A DNA stretch of 64,000 nt from assembly GCF_900188445.1 (NCBI RefSeq), contig NZ_FZOR01000032.1, positions 32,402-96,401 of the forward strand, in the 5' to 3' direction. Positions 25,462 through 33,788 of the stretch are shown here, in pieces (position 1 is the first letter of the stretch; every line of letters starts with the position of its first letter). The notes beneath the pieces were generated by a model that ran no database searches, was not told the DNA's origin, and saw only the letters and a program-made list of their open reading frames with translations. This DNA comes from Actinomadura meyerae. GTDB lineage: Bacteria; Actinomycetota; Actinomycetes; Streptosporangiales; Streptosporangiaceae. The position numbers and the translations under genes are program-made.

Positions 25462-26859
25462 CTAGTCGAAGCCGAAGGTGGAGGAGAGGGGCCGATGCCT
25501 GAAGAGGCTCGCCGGAACGGCGTCGGCGAGGGCCTTGTACCCGGCCGGATTCAGATGCAGGTGGTCACCCACGTCATGGGCGGGGAGCAGCCGGCCGGTC
25601 GCGGACGGATCGCGCGCCGCCCGGTCGAAGTCGATCACCGCGTCGAAGCGGCGGCTGGTGCGGATCCAGGCGTTGACCGCCTGCCGCGCCCTCTCCCTGT
25701 ACCCGCCCGGATCGTCGTACATGGTGTTGCCGCCGAACGGGGTCAGCGTCGCGCCGTACACCCGGATGCCCTGCGCGTGCGCGCGGACGATGATCTGGTC
25801 GTAGGCGGCGATCAGGCGGTCCGCGACCTGCTTCTGCGCGTCCGGTGCGGCCTCCGCGGTCCCGATGTCGTTGACGCCCTCGAAGACGACGAGCCACCGG
25901 ACGCCGCTCTGCGCCAGCACATCGCGATCCAGCCTGGCGAGCGCGTTGGGCCCGAGTCCGTCGTCGAGGACGCGGTTACCGCCGGCGGCCTGGTTCACGA
26001 TGGCGATGCCGGACGTCGCCGGACGGGACTGCAACCGGTCGAGCAACTGGTCGGGCCAGCGGTCGTTCCCGTTCGTCGTGGAGCCGCGCCCGTCGGTCAG
26101 CGAGTCGCCGAGCATGACGGCCGCCGCCGTGGCGGGCTTGGCCCATACCTCCAGGCCGCTGAGAAAGTACCAGTGGTCGGTGCGGGCCGCCCCGGGCAGA
26201 TCGGTGTCGGCGACATGCTCACCGGCCACCATGTGGGACGTGGTCCTGGAGCCTGGATGGGACGTGATGCTGGTCGACGCCTGGCCGTCCGCCAGATAGA
26301 TCGTCACCGTCAGGACCGAGCGCGGCACCACCGGGAACTCCAGCGGGTCGGACACCATCTGCGCGCCGACCGGAATGACGACGGACGGACCTCCATGGAA
26401 GGTCACCGGCCGGGACGTCCCCGGCTCGATCGCCCCCGCCCCGGCCTGCCCGCCCGCCGGAAGCGCCACCGACACCTTCGTGATGGGCAGCGCCGCGCCG
26501 CCGAAGGCGTTCGAGAACCGCAGCCGCAGGTTCCGGCCGCCGACGGAGACCCGCACGGTCTGCCGCAGGGTCGCGTCCTCGAAGACCCCGTCGTCCTGCG
26601 TGAACGGCGGTGGAGGCATGTTCCCCGGCTCCGTCAGCTGCGGCATCGACACCCAGCCGTCGACCCAGTGGCCACCGATCTCCGGGGCGGCCGGACCACC
26701 GGCGCTCCGCGGCGCCCCCTCCGCCCCGGATAACGACGCGACGACGAGAGCCACCGCGAGCAGGAGCACCGCGACCAATCGACCGGCCGGATGCTTCGCG
26801 CCCACCTGTCGCACGAGCGCGCCCGCTCGCGCGACGCGGGCACGCGGTTCACGTCTCAT
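25462..26859 (-). CDS. Secreted SGNH/GDSL-type hydrolase (carbohydrate esterase-like)
   Basis: 465 residues. A basic N-terminus and hydrophobic stretch (LVAVLLLAVALVVASLSGAEGA) form a signal peptide. A beta-rich N-terminal domain follows (about 60-240). The SGNH catalytic domain has block I VMLGDSLTDGRGS (Ser nucleophile), block II AAGGNRVL (Gly), block III FEGVNDIGT (Asn) and block V VGDHLHLNPAGYKALA (Asp-His). It probably removes acyl or acetyl groups from polysaccharides or lipids outside the cell. It is divergent from a secreted polysaccharide deacetylase, and the shared region carries CGAAA/TTTCG boxes. Confidence 0.9.
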   Translation of the reverse strand: MRREPRARVARAGALVRQVGAKHPAGRLVAVLLLAVALVVASLSGAEGAPRSAGGPAAPEIGGHWVDGWVSMPQLTEPGNMPPPPFTQDDGVFEDATLRQTVRVSVGGRNLRLRFSNAFGGAALPITKVSVALPAGGQAGAGAIEPGTSRPVTFHGGPSVVIPVGAQMVSDPLEFPVVPRSVLTVTIYLADGQASTSITSHPGSRTTSHMVAGEHVADTDLPGAARTDHWYFLSGLEVWAKPATAAAVMLGDSLTDGRGSTTNGNDRWPDQLLDRLQSRPATSGIAIVNQAAGGNRVLDDGLGPNALARLDRDVLAQSGVRWLVVFEGVNDIGTAEAAPDAQKQVADRLIAAYDQIIVRAHAQGIRVYGATLTPFGGNTMYDDPGGYRERARQAVNAWIRTSRRFDAVIDFDRAARDPSATGRLLPAHDVGDHLHLNPAGYKALADAVPASLFRHRPLSSTFGFD

Positions 26860-27404
26860 CGGAGACCTCCGATCGCACTCTGCACACCAGGGCGAAAGCT
26901 TCGAAAGGTTTCGATCACTTTCGAAGCCCGCCGCCGAACGTACGCCGGGCCGATCACCCCGTCAAGCGACCCGAAACGATCCGCTCACACCGCCTCACTC
27001 CCTCTACCCGACCGCAGAATTCCGCCAGAACCGCCTTCCAGAACCCCTAAGACAACCTGGAATCCGCCATTGACCGCCCCCGCCAGTCGGCGTACGTTAC
27101 CCGAGAAACAGCCCGATACCTTTCGAAACTTTCAGCCGACCATCCCCTCACCGCCCACTTCGCAGCGCCGCCCGCTCCCTCCCAGCGCCGCGCCTCAACA
27201 CGCAGCCCGCCCGCACTGCCACTCCACTCCTCATCACACTCCGCCCCTCATCACACCCCGCCCTTCACCGGCCCCCGCCCTTCACCGGCCCTCGCCAGTT
27301 GCTGACCCCGGCCACTTACCGACCCCGGCCAATGACGCACACGCCCTTGATCCACCGGCTACTTCCGCAGGCCAGTACCCGCCTCTCGACCTCGTGGAGG
27401 GAAG
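26860..27404. promoter_or_regulatory. Divergent promoter region with CGAAA/TTTCG boxes
   Basis: 545 bases between the SGNH hydrolase and the polysaccharide deacetylase, with no gene seen. At 26898-26927, GCTTCGAAAG and CTTTCGAAGC form a perfect 10-bp inverted repeat with a 10-nt spacer that itself starts GTTTCG, so a CGAAAGGTTTCG unit is also present. A related CTTTCGAAACTTTC lies at 27120-27133. They resemble the CGAAA-N-TTTCG elements known ahead of Streptomyces xylanase genes. A GGAGGG ribosome site serves the deacetylase. Confidence 0.55.
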
Positions 27405-28211
27405 ATGACCCAAGACCCGTACTCCCCAGGACGATCCGGTTCAGGGCCGTCGGGATGTTCGCGGCGCGGTCGGCGTTCTGCCGGACGTCCTCGCGGCGGG
27501 ATGACGTCGGCGGCTCTCGCCACCGCTGCGGCGGCCGCGGTCACGGTCATGCCCGCGGTCGGGCACGCGGCCGTCACCGGGGCGCACCCCCACGGGCGAT
27601 GTCCGAACGGGTACGTCGCGCTCACCTATGACGACGGGCCGACCGCCGCGACGCTGCCGGCGCTGCTCGAAAGGCTGCGGGCCGCCGGTGCACGGGCCAC
27701 CTTCTTCAACCAGGGGAACAACTCCGAGGCCCGTCCCGACCTCGTCCGCGCCCAGCAGCGCGCCGGGATGTGGATCGGCAACCATACGAACACCCACCCT
27801 CACCTGCCCGAGCTGGACGAGCCCGCCGCGTTCAAGGAGATCCTCGGTACTCAGGTGACCCTGCGGCGCATCACCGGCCAGTGGCCCGCGCTGTTCCGTC
27901 CGCCCTACGGGGAGACCAGCGACCGGGTCAGGCGGGACGAGGCTCGCCTGAGGGTCCTGGAGGTCCTGTGGACGGTCGACTCCCGGGACTGGGCCGGGGC
28001 GAGCACGGACGAGATCGTCGCGGCCGCCCGCACCCTCCAGCCGGGCGGCATCCTGCTGATGCACGACTGGGCCCAAGCGTCGGTCGACGCCGTGCCGCGG
28101 ATCGTCAGCGATCTCCGGGACCGCGGCCTCTGCCCCGGCAGGATCGCCTTCACCCCGCGCAAGGTCCCCTTCGGCGACACCTCCTTCCATGCGGTCGCGG
28201 TAGCGCCCTGA
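27405..28211 (+). CDS. Secreted polysaccharide deacetylase (CE4/NodB)
   Basis: 268 residues from ATG after GGAGGG. Twin basic residues and a hydrophobic run (GMTSAALATAAAAAVTVMPAVGHA) form the signal peptide. The NodB domain begins YVALTYDDGPTAATLPALL (catalytic base and metal Asp), then GNHTNTHPHLPEL (metal His pair), FRPPYGE, WTVDSRDW and ILLMHDW. It hydrolyses acetyl groups on chitin, xylan or peptidoglycan; the substrate is not decidable from sequence. It is divergently arranged with an SGNH esterase. Confidence 0.93.
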   Translation: MTQDPYSPGRSGSGPSGCSRRGRRSAGRPRGGMTSAALATAAAAAVTVMPAVGHAAVTGAHPHGRCPNGYVALTYDDGPTAATLPALLERLRAAGARATFFNQGNNSEARPDLVRAQQRAGMWIGNHTNTHPHLPELDEPAAFKEILGTQVTLRRITGQWPALFRPPYGETSDRVRRDEARLRVLEVLWTVDSRDWAGASTDEIVAAARTLQPGGILLMHDWAQASVDAVPRIVSDLRDRGLCPGRIAFTPRKVPFGDTSFHAVAVAP

Positions 28212-28252
28212 CCCGCGTCGGACCGTCCACCACGGTGACGGATCCGCGATGG

Positions 28253-28288
28253 CGGTCGGCCCGCCTCCCCCTCTCGGCGGGCCGACCG
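28253..28288. terminator. Bidirectional hairpin terminator
   Basis: Perfect 13-bp stem CGGTCGGCCCGCC / GGCGGGCCGACCG with a 10-nt loop, between the convergent deacetylase and PH-domain genes. Confidence 0.75.
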
Positions 28289-28397
28289 GTTCCCATGGTC
28301 AGGGCGGGCACCACGACATGGAACTAGAACGTGATTCTGTGGATATCCGGGCGGAGGGTTCCGTCAGCTCCCGCCGTCAGGGCATGCGAGGGCGTTG

Positions 28398-29978
28398 TCA
28401 GCGGGCCCAGTGGGTGGGGTCGCCGCCGCCTGCGCGGCGGGCGGCCAGGGCACGGCGGGCGGTGCTCTCGACGATCGCGCGGGCCTCGCCGAGTTCGCGG
28501 TCCGTGGCCGCCACCTGTACCGGCCCTGGCGGCGCGTCGACGTGGACGGTGGCCAGCCCCAGGAGGCGTTGGAACGGGTTGACGGTGAGCCGGACGCTCT
28601 GCGCGCGCGCGTGCGCGATCACGTCGGTACGGCGGCAGGGCCAGCCGTGCCGGGTCACGAACACCACATCGTCCGTGCCGGCACCGTCCGCACGGTCGAT
28701 CGCCACGGCCTTGGAGGACGCTGGGACGAGAGGGACGGCGTCCACGTGCGTCCCGGGGAACACCTGGGAGACGAGATGCATGGCGACATGGCGCGGCGCG
28801 ACGGGGAGCAGGGTCGAAGACAGGGCCTGGCGCTCACCCGCGTAGCCCGCGACGGTGACCTCGACACGGGCCCAGCCCATGCTCCGCCAGAACGTCGGCT
28901 CGATGATGCTGACGGCCTGCACGCGGCCCGGGGGCAGCGTCTGCATGCGGGTCTCCAGGAGCCCGTAGCGCAGGCGGATGCCGTCCGGTGACATCGCGAC
29001 CGTGAAGTTCGCGTACATCACCAGGGGGGCGATGACGGCGCGGATGAGGCCGAGCAGGACGGGGATGGTGACCGCCAGCATGCCGCCTTCCGCGTACATC
29101 ACGAGGAAGATGAGCGACGCCATGAAGAGCACGATCGTCCCGAGGACGGGCAGCTTCACCAGCAGGGAGGCGAACAGCACGCCGAACGGGACGCGCCACA
29201 CGTGCCGTTCCGGCGCCTCCGGCGTGTGGCCCGGCAGCCCGGCGGCGCGCGCGAGCAGTTCAGCCCGCAGTTGCTGCGCGGAGTTCCGCCCCAGATAGCG
29301 GAGTGCGATCTCGCTCTGCCCGCCGCCGGCCAGTTCCACGCGCACCTCCGCCAGGGCGAACACCCGCGTCACCAGGGGGCGGACGAGGTCGATGGCCTGG
29401 ATGCGCGAGAGCGGGATGCGGCGCTTGTTCTTGCGGAGGATGCCGGTCTCGACGACGAGGTCGTCGTTGTCGATGCGGAAGCGGAGGGAGAGCCACGTCC
29501 ACAGGCCCGACCCCACCGCGATGAAGCCCATGGGGATGGTCACGATGAGGAACCTGACGATCACCTCGGGCGTGAGGGCCAGGGTGATGCCGTCTTCAGT
29601 CTGGGTCAGCAGCAGCGGGAAGCCGAGCAGGACGAAGTAGATGATGAGGAAGATGAAGGCGCGCAGCGGTGCCGTCGCCCAGTGCAGCCTGTGCGTGCCC
29701 TCGGAGAAGCGGACCGGAGGGTGCTGCGGGCCGTACCCGTAGGGAGGCTGCGGCTGACCGTACGGAGGCCCGGGAGGCCGAGGGGGCGGCCCGTACGGCG
29801 GACGCGGCGGCGGGCCATAGGGCGGGCCCGGACGGCCCTGAGGTCCGTACGGCCCCGGACCGGGACGTCCCGGCGGCGGACCATAAGGGCCTGGGCCTGG
29901 GCCTGGACCTGGCCCCGGGCCGGGTCCGGGGCCCGGGCGACCTGGGGGTCCGTACGGGGGGCCGTAGGGGCCGGTCAT
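28398..29978 (-). CDS. PH-domain (bPH2/DUF304, YdbT-like) membrane protein with Pro-Gly tail
   Basis: 526 residues from ATG at 29978, overlapping the upstream PH gene by four bases (ATGA). Residues 1-90 are Pro/Gly/Tyr repeats (including a PGPGPG tract). Two membrane helices (AFIFLIIYFVLLGFPLLL, FLIVTIPMGFIAVGSGLWTWL) come next, then a first bPH2 domain (FRIDNDDLVVETGILRKNKRRIPLSRIQAIDLVRPLVTRVF). Further helices at about 260-330 precede a second bPH2 domain (IRLRYGLLETRMQTLPPGRVQAVSII) and a third related C-terminal part. This is the YdbT layout and pairs with a YdbS-like gene. In Bacillus, YdbST confers resistance to certain antimicrobial peptides or bacteriocins; the role here is inferred. 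Confidence 0.87.
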   Translation of the reverse strand: MTGPYGPPYGPPGRPGPGPGPGPGPGPGPGPYGPPPGRPGPGPYGPQGRPGPPYGPPPRPPYGPPPRPPGPPYGQPQPPYGYGPQHPPVRFSEGTHRLHWATAPLRAFIFLIIYFVLLGFPLLLTQTEDGITLALTPEVIVRFLIVTIPMGFIAVGSGLWTWLSLRFRIDNDDLVVETGILRKNKRRIPLSRIQAIDLVRPLVTRVFALAEVRVELAGGGQSEIALRYLGRNSAQQLRAELLARAAGLPGHTPEAPERHVWRVPFGVLFASLLVKLPVLGTIVLFMASLIFLVMYAEGGMLAVTIPVLLGLIRAVIAPLVMYANFTVAMSPDGIRLRYGLLETRMQTLPPGRVQAVSIIEPTFWRSMGWARVEVTVAGYAGERQALSSTLLPVAPRHVAMHLVSQVFPGTHVDAVPLVPASSKAVAIDRADGAGTDDVVFVTRHGWPCRRTDVIAHARAQSVRLTVNPFQRLLGLATVHVDAPPGPVQVAATDRELGEARAIVESTARRALAARRAGGGDPTHWAR

Positions 29979-30640
29979 AGCCCCATGCTCCGTTCTTCGC
30001 CCTTCTGGGCGAGACGGTCGCGCAGTTGCGCGGCTTCGGTGCTGCGCAGGCCGGGGATGGTCGCGTCCGTCGCCGCCGCGGCGGTGTGCATCCGGACGGT
30101 GGCGATCCCCATCCACCGTTCGAGGAGCCCCGCCGTGACGTCCACGAACTGCATCCGCCCGTAGGGGACGACGATGAGGCGCTTGACGAACACGCCGTGG
30201 GTGACGAGGAGGTCGTCCGCGCGCTCGACGTACCCGTACGCCCGGCGGTCGAGTTCGGCGACCAGCCAGGTGACGGCCGCCCCCAGCAGGACGGCGACGA
30301 CCCACATGACGGCGGCGACCGCGCCGCCGTTCCGCCACACGATGAACCCGCCCACACCGCCGATGGGAATCGCCCAGAGGACGGCGGTGAGAAGCCTGTG
30401 CAAGGCGTGGCGCTTGGAGATGTGCGCCCAGTGGAGACCGCTGCCGGGCGCGAACGCCTGGTCCGCCTGGTAGGCGGGCGCCGTCTGCTGCTGCCCTTGG
30501 TGCGGCGGGTAGTGTGCCGGTACCTGACCTGGCGGCTGACCGCCTGGTCCCTGGGCAGGGGGCGCGGGCGGGTACGCCGCGTCCTGGGGGCCAGGTTGCG
30601 CGGCGGGCTCGTACGGCGGTTCGCCGTGGCTCGCGTTCAT
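29975..30640 (-). CDS. PH-domain (DUF304, YdbS-like) membrane protein
   Basis: 221 residues. A Pro/Gln-rich N-terminus (1-70) is followed by two helices (LLTAVLWAIPIGGVGGFIVW, AVMWVVAVLLGAAVTWLVA) and a bPH2 domain: AYGYVERADDLLVTHGVFVKRLIVVPYGRMQFVDVTAGLLERWMGIATVRMHTA. It is translationally coupled to the longer YdbT-like gene, so the two probably form one complex. It is divergent from the nuoD paralogue with a 79-base gap. Confidence 0.88.
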   Translation of the reverse strand: MNASHGEPPYEPAAQPGPQDAAYPPAPPAQGPGGQPPGQVPAHYPPHQGQQQTAPAYQADQAFAPGSGLHWAHISKRHALHRLLTAVLWAIPIGGVGGFIVWRNGGAVAAVMWVVAVLLGAAVTWLVAELDRRAYGYVERADDLLVTHGVFVKRLIVVPYGRMQFVDVTAGLLERWMGIATVRMHTAAAATDATIPGLRSTEAAQLRDRLAQKGEERSMGL

Positions 30641-30719
30641 TGCCCCCTAGTCAACCGGAAAACGAGTACCGCTCGCCATGGGACCATGAAGCGGTGATCG
30701 GAGCGGCGGAGGCGCGACC

Positions 30720-31868
30720 ATGACCACCGAGCGGATCGTCGGGATCGGCGCGGGCGCCAAGGAGCTCGCCACCGAGGACATGACCTTGAACATCGGCCCC
30801 CAGCACCCGTCCACGCACGGTGTGCTCCGGTTGAGGCTGACCCTGGACGGCGAGCGCATCTCCGCGGCCGAGCCCATCGTCGGGTACATGCACCGGGGCG
30901 CGGAGAAGCTGTTCGAGGTCCGGGACTTCCGGCAGATCATCGTCCTGGCGAACCGGCATGACTGGCTGTCGGCGTTCTCCAGCGAGCTGGGCGTCGTCCT
31001 CGCCGTGGAGCGCATGCTCGGCATGGAGGTTCCCGCGCGCGCCGTGTGGACGAGGACCCTCCTGGCCGAGCTGAACCGGATCCTGAACCACCTCATGTTC
31101 CTGGGTTCGTATCCCCTCGAGGTGGGCGCCATCACCCCGATCTTCTACGCGTTCCGTGAGCGCGAGACGTTGCAGCGGGTGATGGAGGAGATCTCCGGTG
31201 GCCGCATGCACTACATGTTCAACCGGGTCGGCGGCCTGAAGGACGAGCTCCCGGCCGGCTGGACGACACGCGCGCGGACCGCCGTCGCCGACGTCCGCTC
31301 CCGCATGGGCGACATCGACGACATCATCATGGGCAACGAGATCTTCCGCGCGCGCACGAGGGGCGTTGGCGTCCTCACCCGCGAGCAGATCCTCCAGTAC
31401 GGGGTGTCGGGGCCCATCGCACGGGCGTCCGGCGTCGACTTCGACCTGCGCCGGGACGAGCCCTACCTGGCCTACGGCGACCTCGACGTCCGTGTGGTCA
31501 CCCGCACGGAGGGCGACTGCCTGGCCCGCTTCGAATGCCTCCTGGACCAGGTGCACGCGTCCCTGGACCTCGCCGACGCCTGCCTGGACCGCATCGCCGA
31601 GCTCCCGCCGGGCCCGATCAACCAGCGGTTGCCGAAGGTCCTGAAGGTGCCCGAGGGCCACACCTACGCCTGGACGGAGAACCCTCTGGGCCTCAACGGC
31701 TACTACCTGGTGTCGCGCGGGGAGAAGACCCCATGGCGGATAAAGCTGCGCTCCGCGTCGTTCAACAACATCCAGGTCCTGACGGAACTGCTGCCGGGCA
31801 ACCTGGTCGCCGACATGATCGCCATCCTCGGCTCGATGTTCTTCGTGGTCGGCGACATCGACAAATGA
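30720..31868 (+). CDS. nuoD: Orphan NADH-quinone oxidoreductase subunit D (NuoD2-like)
   Basis: 382 residues from ATG after GGCGGAGG. It is a clear NuoD/49-kDa homologue: NIGPQHPSTHGVLRLRLTLDGE, GYMHRGAEKLFE, LNRILNHLMFLGSYPLEVGAITPIFYAFRERE, RVGGLKDELP and WTENPLGLNGYYLVS. The two quinone-site histidines of GPQHPSTHG (29 and 33) are present. The tyrosine that binds the quinone headgroup (RxDYxxxF in ordinary NuoD) is replaced by Trp82 in NRHDWLSAF. Arg59 of HRG, equivalent to the arginine methylated by NDUFAF7 in NDUFS2, is kept. No other nuo gene is present, so it is a stand-alone paralogue, known from other actinomycetes. Confidence 0.93.
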   Translation: MTTERIVGIGAGAKELATEDMTLNIGPQHPSTHGVLRLRLTLDGERISAAEPIVGYMHRGAEKLFEVRDFRQIIVLANRHDWLSAFSSELGVVLAVERMLGMEVPARAVWTRTLLAELNRILNHLMFLGSYPLEVGAITPIFYAFRERETLQRVMEEISGGRMHYMFNRVGGLKDELPAGWTTRARTAVADVRSRMGDIDDIIMGNEIFRARTRGVGVLTREQILQYGVSGPIARASGVDFDLRRDEPYLAYGDLDVRVVTRTEGDCLARFECLLDQVHASLDLADACLDRIAELPPGPINQRLPKVLKVPEGHTYAWTENPLGLNGYYLVSRGEKTPWRIKLRSASFNNIQVLTELLPGNLVADMIAILGSMFFVVGDIDK

Positions 31869-31901
31869 CCCCCGCGCCGGAGGGCCCCACCGCGCCGGAG
31901 G

Positions 31902-32408
31902 CTAGGCGCGGGAGGCGCGGCGGTCGCGTTCCTCCTCGTCCGGGTCCTTGGGCACGCGGCACGCGTACTCCAGGAAGAAGGCCGCTGCCACCAGGACGGC
32001 GGCCGCCAGGAACGTGCCGCCGCTGACGAAGAAGTCGTGCCGGGGGGTCGGCTTGTCGAGCTCGGACGCGAGGCTGATCGCGAACCCGCCGAACACGCCC
32101 GCGATGACGGCGGCGGAGTGCGCGCTGGCCTTGCCCAGGGCGGCCAGCCGGGCCACGGCCATCGGGTCGATCGGCTTCGGCGTCCTGCGCCCCGCCTCCG
32201 GCACCCGCCCCCGCTCGGGCTTGCGGCGGATGCGGCGCAGCACGTTCAGGCCGGTGAAGCCCTCACCGAGGGCGAGCAGCAGCAGCGTCGGCACCGCCGT
32301 CCACGGCAGGGGCGGCAGCGAGAGGTAGGCCGAGCGCAGCACCGCCCAGGTGACCACCGCGACGACGACCACCAGGGCGATGAGGAACAGCGGGCGGGAC
32401 GGCTTCAT
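31902..32408 (-). CDS. DUF3180 membrane protein
   Basis: 168 residues with four hydrophobic helices: FLIALVVVVAVVTWAVL, PWTAVPTLLLLALGEGFTGL, HSAAVIAGVFGGFAISLASEL and GTFLAAAVLVAAAFFLEYAC. There is a conserved basic/polar loop with DPMAVARLAALGKASAHSAAV. Function unknown. It is almost always downstream of folK in actinobacteria (Rv3605c position). The start overlaps the folK stop by four bases, so it is the last gene of the folP operon. Confidence 0.9.
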   Translation of the reverse strand: MKPSRPLFLIALVVVVAVVTWAVLRSAYLSLPPLPWTAVPTLLLLALGEGFTGLNVLRRIRRKPERGRVPEAGRRTPKPIDPMAVARLAALGKASAHSAAVIAGVFGGFAISLASELDKPTPRHDFFVSGGTFLAAAVLVAAAFFLEYACRVPKDPDEEERDRRASRA

Positions 32409-32992
32409 GCAGGCTGCTGGAGTGCCAGGTCCTCCCGGCGGCGGCAGGCCGACGGGCCGCCCTCGGCCTGCTTGGCCTGGGCGAGGTCACCGACGCGGCC
32501 GTGCCCGGGCAGCAGCACGTCCGGCTCGATGTCGGCCCACGGCACCAGGACGAACGCGCGCTCGTGCGCGCGCGGGTGCGGGAGGGTCAGGTCGGGGTCG
32601 TCGGACGAGACGTCGCCGAACACGACGATGTCGATGTCGAGCGTGCGCGGGCCCCAGCGGACCTCACGCTCGCGGCGCATCGAGTTCTCGATGTTCAGGA
32701 CGCGTTCGAGCAGGTTCTCCGGCGGGAGCCGGGTGTCCGCCACCAGCACGATGTTGAGGAAGTCGCCCTGCTCGGGGATGGTCTCCCCGGGAGGGGCGTA
32801 GGGCGCGGTCTCGTAGACCGGGGAGACCGCCACGTAGTTCAGCCCGGGAGCGTCGAACAGCGCGTCGACCGCCTCCTGGATGTTGTCCAGCCGGTCCCCG
32901 AGGTTGCTGCCGATCGAGAACACGACACGGTGCTGGACCAGCATGTGCCCGCCGGTGGCGGTGCGGTCGGGCATGCGGTCGGACGCAGTCAT
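32405..32992 (-). CDS. folK: 2-amino-4-hydroxy-6-hydroxymethyldihydropteridine pyrophosphokinase
   Basis: 195 residues from ATG with AGGAGGAG upstream. HPPK signatures are VVFSIGSNLGDRLDNIQEAVDAL, VSPVYETAPYAPPG, GDFLNIVL, REREVRWGPRTLDIDIVVFG and LTLPHPRAHERAFVLVPWADIEP. It transfers pyrophosphate to the pterin before FolP acts. Coupled by ATGA overlaps to folB on one side and DUF3180 on the other. Confidence 0.97.
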   Translation of the reverse strand: MTASDRMPDRTATGGHMLVQHRVVFSIGSNLGDRLDNIQEAVDALFDAPGLNYVAVSPVYETAPYAPPGETIPEQGDFLNIVLVADTRLPPENLLERVLNIENSMRREREVRWGPRTLDIDIVVFGDVSSDDPDLTLPHPRAHERAFVLVPWADIEPDVLLPGHGRVGDLAQAKQAEGGPSACRRREDLALQQPA

Positions 32993-33354
32993 GGGCGACT
33001 CCTCCTGATCTTCACGGCGACGTCCGTGAAGGGGTGCGGGACGGGCGCGCTCGGTTTGTGGACGGTGATCTCCACCTCGGACACCGCCCCATCTTCCAGA
33101 CATATAGTCGCCAGCCGGTCGGCCAGCGTTTCGATCAGATTGACGGGCTCGCCCTCGACGGCCGCGACCAGGCGGCCCGCGAGCGTCCCGTAATCGACGG
33201 TACGCGAGAGGTCGTCCCCGGCGGCGGCGGGGCGGGTGTCGAGGCCGAGGACGGCGTCCACCACGAACTCCTGGCCCAGCTCGCGCTCGGCCGGCAGGAC
33301 CCCGTGGCGCCCCCTGGCCCGCAGGCCCCGCAGCTCGATGCGGTCGAGGGTCAT
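32989..33354 (-). CDS. folB: Dihydroneopterin aldolase
   Basis: 121 residues, the normal size. LDRIELRGLRARGRHGVLPAERELGQEFVVDAVLGLDT, SRTVDYGTLAGRLVAAVEGEPVNLIETLADRLA and VEITVHKPSAPVPHPFTDVAVKI include the catalytic Glu/Lys region. It cleaves dihydroneopterin to the hydroxymethyl pterin used by FolK. Overlaps its neighbours by ATGA on both sides. Confidence 0.96.
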   Translation of the reverse strand: MTLDRIELRGLRARGRHGVLPAERELGQEFVVDAVLGLDTRPAAAGDDLSRTVDYGTLAGRLVAAVEGEPVNLIETLADRLATICLEDGAVSEVEITVHKPSAPVPHPFTDVAVKIRRSRP

Positions 33355-33788
33355 TCTTCCTCCCCGTCCACGACGTTGAGGACGGGGGAACCGTGGTGGA
33401 GCAGAAGCCGCCACTCCCCACCGGTCCGCACGAACACGTTCGTCGCCACGATGCTGCCTCCGGCGAGGAACCCCGTCTCCGTCTCCTCGTCGGCGGTGAG
33501 CACGTTCTCCTTGCACGTCACCACGGCGTGGTCGCCGTACACGTCGGTCTCCACATCCGTCAGCACGAACTGGATGTAGGGCGTGTTGGCCATGATGAGC
33601 GCCCAGGAGCGCAGGACCTCCTCGCGCCCGCGCAGCATCGTCCAGCCCGGATGCACGCAGGAGACGCCGGAGGCGTACGGACCGTCGGCCCATACGGCCG
33701 ACATGCGGTCGAAGTCGCCGGCCTCGAACGCGGCGTAGAACTCGGCGTGGACCTCGTCCACGTCGGCGCGGTTCACGGCACGGCTCAT
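33351..33788 (-). CDS. NTF2/SnoaL-like protein of the folate operon
   Basis: 145 residues: VNRADVDEVHAEFYAAFEAGDFDRMSAVWADGPYASGVSCVHPGWTMLRGREEVLRSWALIMANTPYIQFVLTDVETDVYGDHAVVTCKENVLTADEE, ending in a FVRTGGEWRLLLHHGSPV strand pair. This is the cone-shaped NTF2 fold that can be an enzyme or binding pocket. It is locked between folP and folB by ATGA overlaps on both sides, so its product is made with the pterin enzymes. A folate-related role is likely but no activity is known to me. Confidence 0.9.
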   Translation of the reverse strand: MSRAVNRADVDEVHAEFYAAFEAGDFDRMSAVWADGPYASGVSCVHPGWTMLRGREEVLRSWALIMANTPYIQFVLTDVETDVYGDHAVVTCKENVLTADEETETGFLAGGSIVATNVFVRTGGEWRLLLHHGSPVLNVVDGEEE

